Positions 60,201 through 64,000 of a stretch of DNA of 64,000 bases are shown piece after piece. The stretch comes from Antedon mediterranea (lineage: Eukaryota; Echinodermata; Crinoidea; Comatulida; Antedonidae), in NCBI RefSeq assembly GCF_964355755.1, contig NC_092676.1:16722288-16786287 (forward strand). Reading direction: 5' to 3'. A program made the position numbers and the translations under genes. Numbering within the stretch: position 1 is the stretch's first letter; every line of letters begins with the position of its first letter. The notes beneath the pieces were generated by a model that ran no database searches, had not been told where the DNA came from, and worked only from the letters and a program-made list of their open reading frames with translations.

Positions 60201-62337
60201 TTACACTCCCTACAAGTAAGTAATATTGTTTGAACTTTCATTTGCACTGAAAAAGTGTTATTGTTGTCCCATATTTTCTTTTTCTGCAATGTTTTTTTAA
60301 TTTCTAGGCTACATTCTTCTAATCTATCTCATAAAATTTTAATTCTACATTCTTCTGTTCTATCACATGATTCCTTGTTTCAATGCTACATTCGTCAATC
60401 TCATACTTATTTGTTTTAATGTTTTATTTCGATTCTAGAAATTCTTTTCTTTCAATGCTTATTTACTGTATTCCTAATTCCAATGTTGTTTCTCTTTATC
60501 TTGTAGTATGAGGTTCCATCTATAGTATCTTAACATTTTTAGTAATATTCAAAGGTTATTGTTTCATAAGCTGTAATTGTAAGCTTTCAAGGATTATTAA
60601 AAAAAAAGAATATTAAAAAGCATAATGGAGTGCCATCCTTGACTGTACAAAAGCCATTGTACTCATAACAGCCGCAAATTCTAAGGAGCCTTCCATAAGC
60701 GTTTCATTTTAATGAATGTCTTTAGAAATGTAAGCATACTTTACAAAGCTTGGTAAATAATAAAAGAAATTTAACCTTATAAGTCCATACTAATGTCTAC
60801 AGTAGTCTCATATGACTTGTTTTTAAAATACAGTAGAAGCCTTATTTAGGGACCTAACATTTTGTCCTCTCAATAAGAGTTTTCGTGAAAAAAAAACCAA
60901 ATGAATTATACCAAATTGAACAGTAAGGGTGACACTAACAAAAACTGTAATTGTCTCCTTAATTGGGGTTTTCGTGAAAAAAAAAACAAAATGAATTATA
61001 CCAAATTGAACAATAAGGGGTACTGACACTAACAAAAAACTGTAATTGTCCCCTTAATAGGAAAAATGAACAGGACTCAAGAAATTAAGAATAATTGAAC
61101 ATTTAAAAAATGAAAACTGTCAAACCAGAGAAAGTATCATAATTATTATCATATAATTATTTATGACATCTGTAATAATGGTGATATTAAATTAATATAA
61201 TTATTTGGTCTTTTTATTGTTTTTGTGAACAAAAATATTGTCCTCTTATTGGGGGTTCAATCAATCATTTGGCACACTACAAAAGTGTCCCCTAAGTAGA
61301 GGTTGGCCATAGTGTTAAAACATAATTATATATTCCCCTTGTTTGGCGGGGAAAAGGGTTCCCTCAATAAAACAAATTATAATAGAACTCCATTTTTTGG
61401 GACACCCATATTCAGGGGACATTCCAAAGAAGGATTCTACCTTTTGTTTAGTAATATTACATTTTAAAAGTATAATGTTACTTGTTTTAAACCAATAAGA
61501 CATCCTTACCAGAGTTTAAAAATATATATTTATGTACTACAAATGTACTGTGTAGTGAGAAACATAATTAGAGAAAAAATACACTCTACACAATCTGGTA
61601 TCGCAAAACAATGTGTTAAATGTGTCAATTTTAAATGCTTTCTCATTCAGTTCAAGTAAAAAAGATTGGTGGACAAGGGAAAACGAAGAGGAATATCTTC
61701 CCATAGTTCATTTAGAAATGAAACAGTTCACAGATATTCTTACACAAACTGGATTAATTCAGGTACTGCATTAAAAGCATAATTTATTAGCCAAAGTTAT
61801 TGACAGTATTTCATCATAATCTTTAAGACACAGCAAAATACACACTGAAATCAGTGTTGATGCCAACAATCTGAAATATCACCATGGTAGAACAAATTCT
61901 TTATTTACAACACAATAACTGTTTCATATTTTGAGAAACGTCTGTAAGTTTCGTATAATAAACTCTAAAGAACAATTCACAAAATATTTAATAGAAACGA
62001 AATGCATTTATTTTAACTATTTTATAGCTTGTGTTTATCTTATTGTGTGACTTTACTTTTAAAATCTGATGTGGTCATATATGGACACGATGATGCCACA
62101 TTAGTTTGACAGTGTAAACATAGCTTTATCCACTTATATAAACGTTTGTCTTACTATATATTATTTATATTGGTGTTTTTTTTTCAGGAGGACGTTAGTA
62201 GACCATTAGATAGTGGAAATGACAACATATTTCTGGTGAAATTATTATCTGTTACAAGAACGTATGTGGAGAAATTGAGCGCGTCATTGTTTGTAAATTC
62301 GTTGGTTGTTACAGGGGTGTGCCTAAACTTCTTGTAA
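45115..62337 (+). CDS. LMF2: Lipase maturation factor 2 (LMF2), gene span, 14 exons
   Basis: Fourteen exons join without a phase break into 644 aa (human LMF2 is about 700). LMF proteins are multi-pass ER membrane proteins; LMF1 is needed for folding of lipoprotein and related lipases, and LMF2 is its close relative with a less defined role. LMF2-type signatures run the whole length: [10 protein letters not shown] (about 31-40), [114 protein letters not shown] and [21 protein letters not shown] and CIPTPLAW favour LMF2 over LMF1. The last exon ends in a hydrophobic segment. Compared with vertebrate LMF2 it lacks the long Ser/Lys-rich C-terminal tail. Confidence 0.95.
45300..48380. other. LMF2 intron 1
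   Basis: No exon seen. ATCGGTCGCG-like words repeat three times at about 46186-46230. A short GCTACAAGTTTTTGTAGC hairpin lies near 47271-47288. Confidence 0.4.
48392..48651 (+). CDS. LMF2: LMF2 exon 2
   Basis: Acceptor CTTTATCACAG, donor AAG|GTACAG. Residues 32-118; begins LYGNDGILP. Contains two hydrophobic segments. Confidence 0.93.
49042..49293 (+). CDS. LMF2: LMF2 exon 3
   Basis: Acceptor GTTTTCTTTAG, donor CAG|GTACAG. Residues 119-202, including [12 protein letters not shown] and the conserved [12 protein letters not shown] block. Confidence 0.95.
49448..50482. mobile_element. Insertion with short inverted ends inside a roughly 97-bp direct duplication
   Basis: About 97 bp (from ATCAATTCTGGTATTCCTAA) occur at 49448-49544 and again at 50383-50480 with few changes. 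Just inside lie TTCACTGCG (49550-49558) and CGCAGTGAA (50365-50373). In LMF2 intron 3. Confidence 0.6.
50598..50750 (+). CDS. LMF2: LMF2 exon 4
   Basis: Acceptor TTTTCTTAAAG, donor CAG|GTATGG. Residues 203-253, [17 protein letters not shown] and a membrane segment ([11 protein letters not shown]). Confidence 0.95.
51275..51404 (+). CDS. LMF2: LMF2 exon 5
   Basis: Acceptor TTTTATTTCAG, donor G|GTACCA. Residues 254-296, [20 protein letters not shown] followed by DD. Confidence 0.94.
52577..52708 (+). CDS. LMF2: LMF2 exon 6
   Basis: Acceptor CTTTTTCCAG, donor A|GTAAGT. Residues 297-340, one membrane segment ([20 protein letters not shown]). Weaker similarity but correct phase and position. Confidence 0.85.
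53166..53271 (+). CDS. LMF2: LMF2 exon 7
   Basis: Acceptor TTAAAAATAG, donor AG|GTACGT. Residues 341-375, [20 protein letters not shown] and a membrane segment. Confidence 0.88.
54275..54374 (+). CDS. LMF2: LMF2 exon 8
   Basis: Acceptor TTCTTGTTACAG, donor TTA|GTAAGT. Residues 376-409, ending in a membrane segment. Confidence 0.88.
54660..54815. mobile_element. MITE, family A copy 2
   Basis: Left end AAAGCTCTGTCTACACTATT; central GACATGATGATGTCAT as in copy 1. An internal segment around ACTATATTTGGGTATATCAC is duplicated, and the right end is eroded (GTGTAGACAGTTAA). LMF2 intron 8. Confidence 0.8.
55155..55344. mobile_element. MITE, family A copy 3
   Basis: Left ATCTGTCTACACTATCAAAC, right TTTGATAGTGTAGATAGAGC then TTTA. 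The centre is inverted relative to copy 1 and carries a second AGTTTGATGGTGT arm near the left end. LMF2 intron 8. Confidence 0.8.
55764..55949 (+). CDS. LMF2: LMF2 exon 9
   Basis: Acceptor TTGATCTCTAG, donor AAA|GTAAAT. Residues 410-471; carries [18 protein letters not shown] of the large lumenal domain. Confidence 0.95.
56189..56243 (+). CDS. LMF2: LMF2 exon 10
   Basis: Acceptor TTTCCTGTAG, donor G|GTAAGG. Residues 472-489, [18 protein letters not shown]. Confidence 0.94.
57615..58110 (-). other. Antisense membrane-protein-like reading frames in LMF2 intron 10
   Basis: Two adjoining minus-strand frames are seen. The first (58110-57862) follows a usable acceptor (TTTGGTGCAG ending at about 58101). 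It reads [20 protein letters not shown] and on through a strong membrane span, and a possible donor CAG|GTGTAC lies after SPFLAQ. The second (from about 57855) reads [20 protein letters not shown] then [14 protein letters not shown] before a donor-like CAG|GTATAT. They differ by one frame, so either splicing or a frameshift separates them. I could not identify a family. It could be part of a nested gene, a pseudogene or chance. Confidence 0.3.
58167..58262. repeat. 24-bp tandem repeat, 4 copies
   Basis: Unit like ATGCCTATTGTAGATTTCAA plus ATGG, four diverged copies in LMF2 intron 10. Confidence 0.8.
58732..59007. mobile_element. MITE of about 276 bp
   Basis: AAGCCTATTTTCCAC at the left and GTGGAAAACAGGCTT at the right (one mismatch), flanked by TA on both sides. 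In LMF2 intron 10, ending about 110 bp before exon 11. Confidence 0.75.
59116..59229 (+). CDS. LMF2: LMF2 exon 11
   Basis: Acceptor ATTTTCTAG, donor G|GTAAAA. Residues 490-527, [17 protein letters not shown] and [11 protein letters not shown]. Confidence 0.95.
60125..60215 (+). CDS. LMF2: LMF2 exon 12
   Basis: Acceptor TTTCACTTATAG, donor AA|GTAAGT. Residues 528-557, [19 protein letters not shown]. Confidence 0.93.
60830..61480. repeat. Degenerate repeat with a tandem duplication of about 100 bp
   Basis: TTTTCGTGAAAAAAAA, AATTATACCAAATTGAACA and CACTAACAAAAA occur in order twice (from about 60880 and about 60970). Surrounding phrases about CCCTTAATAGG/CCCTAAGTAGAGG recur, with a related piece near 54045. 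LMF2 intron 12. Confidence 0.55.
61651..61762 (+). CDS. LMF2: LMF2 exon 13
   Basis: Acceptor TTTCTCATTCAG, donor CAG|GTACTG. Residues 558-595, [20 protein letters not shown]. Confidence 0.92.
62061..62129. mobile_element. MITE, family A copy 4 (partial)
   Basis: TCTGATGTGGTCATATATGG, then GACACGATGATGCCAC and a right end GACAGTGTAAACATAGCTTT; the left arm is lost. LMF2 intron 13. Confidence 0.65.
62188..62337 (+). CDS. LMF2: LMF2 exon 14 (terminal)
   Basis: Acceptor TTTTTTTTCAG. Residues 596-644, ending [11 protein letters not shown] with stop TAA. Confidence 0.88.
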   Translation, partial: EDVSRPLDSGNDNIFLVKLLSVTRTYVEKLSASLFVNSLVVTGVCLNFL

Positions 62338-62360
62338 TATCGATTGTTGACATTTAATGT

Positions 62361-62366
62361 AATAAA
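62361..62366 (+). terminator. Candidate poly(A) signal of LMF2
   Basis: AATAAA 23 bp after the stop codon. A short 3' UTR is likely, since the satellite array begins soon after. Confidence 0.55.
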
Positions 62367-62419
62367 GGTTACAATGGTTGTTGTATTTTTTTTTTGATTC
62401 ATTGTTTAAATGATTTTAT

Positions 62420-63245
62420 TATTGGCACGCCATCGTTATCACGGTTAACGTAATGATCAACTTCTATTTAACGGTAGCACGTCATCGTTATCACGGTCGA
62501 CGTAATGATCAACTTATATTTAACAGTAGCACATCATCGTTATCATGGTCGACGTAATGATCAACTTGTATTTAACGGTAGCACGCCATCGTTATCATGG
62601 TCGACGTAATGATCAACTTGTATTTAACGGTAGCACGCCATCGTTATCATGGTCGACGTAATGATCATCTTGTATTTAACGGTAGCACGCCATCGTTATC
62701 ATGGTCGACGTAATGATCAACTTGTATTTAACGGTAGCACGCCATCGTTATCATGGTTGACGTAATGATCAACTTGTATTTAACGGTAGCACATCGTTAT
62801 CATGGTCGACGTAATGATCAACTTGTATTTAACGGTAGCACGTCATCGTTATCATGGTCGACGTAATGATCAACTTCTATTTTACGGTAGAACGTCATCG
62901 TTATCATGGTCGACGTAATGATCAACTTGTATTTAACAGTAGGACGCCATCGTTATCATGGTCGACGTAATGATCAACTTGTATTTAACGGTAGCACATC
63001 ATCGTTATCATTGTCGACGTAATGATCAACTTGTATTTAACGGTAGCACGCCATCGTTATCATGTTCGACGTAATGATCAACTTGTATTTAACGGTAGCA
63101 CGCCATCGTTATCATGGTCGACGTAATGATCAACTTCTATTTAACGGTAGCACGTCATCGTTGTCACGGTCGACGTAATGATCAACCTCTATTTTACCGG
63201 TAGCACGTTATCACGGTCGATATAATTATGATTAACTTTATATTC
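62420..63245. repeat. 52-bp minisatellite, about 15-16 copies
   Basis: Unit contains CATCGTTATCATGGTCGACG, then TAATGATCAACTTGTATTTA and ACGGTAGCACGC. Copies are very similar in the middle and diverge at both ends of the array. It begins about 80 bp after the LMF2 stop. Confidence 0.95.
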
Positions 63246-63249
63246 GACG

Positions 63250-64000
63250 CTATCACGTCATCTTTTCATAACGGTTCGGCATAATGGTGAGCTACCGATA
63301 ATAACGTCAAGATCATGATTGGCGTGTTAATTAAAACGGTTGGTACACAGTAGTACGTAACTACTATATTTTCACGGAAGCAAAATATTACAAATAAACA
63401 TTTTAACATCAAACATTTCCTCATACCTAATTTATTTTATTGTAATGTTTTCCATTTAGTAGTGTTACTAAGATACAACTAATAAAAAGATGAATATTCA
63501 TAAATATGGTTTAATTTAGAGAGTAATACGGTTCAATGATGTGTTTGTGACTGAAGACATGTTTCCACAATACTATCAATAGGTAATTATTTTCATGTGT
63601 GCGTAGATTGAACGTTGATTTGTCAATATACCTATTTTTATCAAAGATAATTATCAGACAATCACTGAGGGATATTTGAATATGCGCAGAGGGTCCCCTA
63701 GCCAAACGCTTCATTAAAACTCCTAGTTAGTTACGCCCACTAGTTACATGCCATGCCAACAAAGCTATATGCAATTATGTATAACAAAGCATATCTGCTC
63801 CTGCCTACTTCACTTAATATACTGTATGTATTGTGTTAGTAATAAATCAGTAATATTGATTGTGTATTGGGAATACAGCAATCCAATTAACAGAACCTAT
63901 ATGAACAAGTAGAGCACAAATCGCACAGTCCTAATAAAACTCTCATATCTTTTAGGTTGAAATTACTAATTTGCAGGCATTGTCTTATAAGAAAGGGTAC
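63250..64000. other. Intergenic, no feature seen
   Basis: AT-rich DNA without supported genes. Confidence 0.4.

Noticed and set aside
62420-63245. CRISPR-like array
   Set aside because: Whole 52-bp units repeat without unique spacers.

Overview
This is an AT-rich animal (metazoan) genomic window with intron-split genes, GT-AG splice sites, LINE and SINE relics and many short inverted-repeat elements. Very frequent TAGGCCTA-type runs, together with the SINE and MITE types, suggest a marine deuterostome invertebrate. An echinoderm is my best guess, at low confidence.

Four protein-coding genes can be reconstructed exon by exon, and reading phase is kept across every junction. (1) A MOB2-type kinase activator is on + (18754-21837, 4 exons, 231 aa). 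(2) The single invertebrate PPP1R15 (GADD34/CReP-type eIF2alpha phosphatase targeting subunit) is on + (26134-32709, 2 exons, 696 aa). It has two short upstream ORFs just before the start codon. (3) A small secreted cysteine-rich protein is on - (44793 down to 36760, 5 exons, 177 aa). It has a signal peptide, a six-cysteine Kazal domain, a VWC-like segment and an antistasin-like segment. (4) Lipase maturation factor 2 (LMF2) is on + (45115-62337, 14 exons, 644 aa). Genes 3 and 4 are divergent: their start codons are only 321 bp apart, so they probably share a promoter region. PPP1R15 and gene 3 converge on a 4 kb repeat-bearing interval.

The first 18.7 kb holds no intact gene. It has a LINE-like 3' tail, a roughly 90-bp hairpin-bearing tandem repeat, frameshifted coding-like remnants, two LINE fragments (one on -, one L1-like on +), a roughly 175-bp ACGTT-rich tandem array, a TAGGCCTA-rich patch, and two foldback elements. 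The larger foldback (11903-14859) is nested and has GCGAGGCA-rich arms.

Introns and intergenic DNA elsewhere carry four copies of one MITE family, other TA-flanked foldback elements, tRNA-derived SINEs, and minisatellites of 24, 25 and 52 bp. A two-part membrane-protein-like reading frame lies antisense inside an LMF2 intron. PPP1R15 (integrated stress response) and LMF2 (ER lipase folding) both act at the ER, but nothing in the sequence shows that they are functionally linked. No tRNA, rRNA or CRISPR feature was seen.
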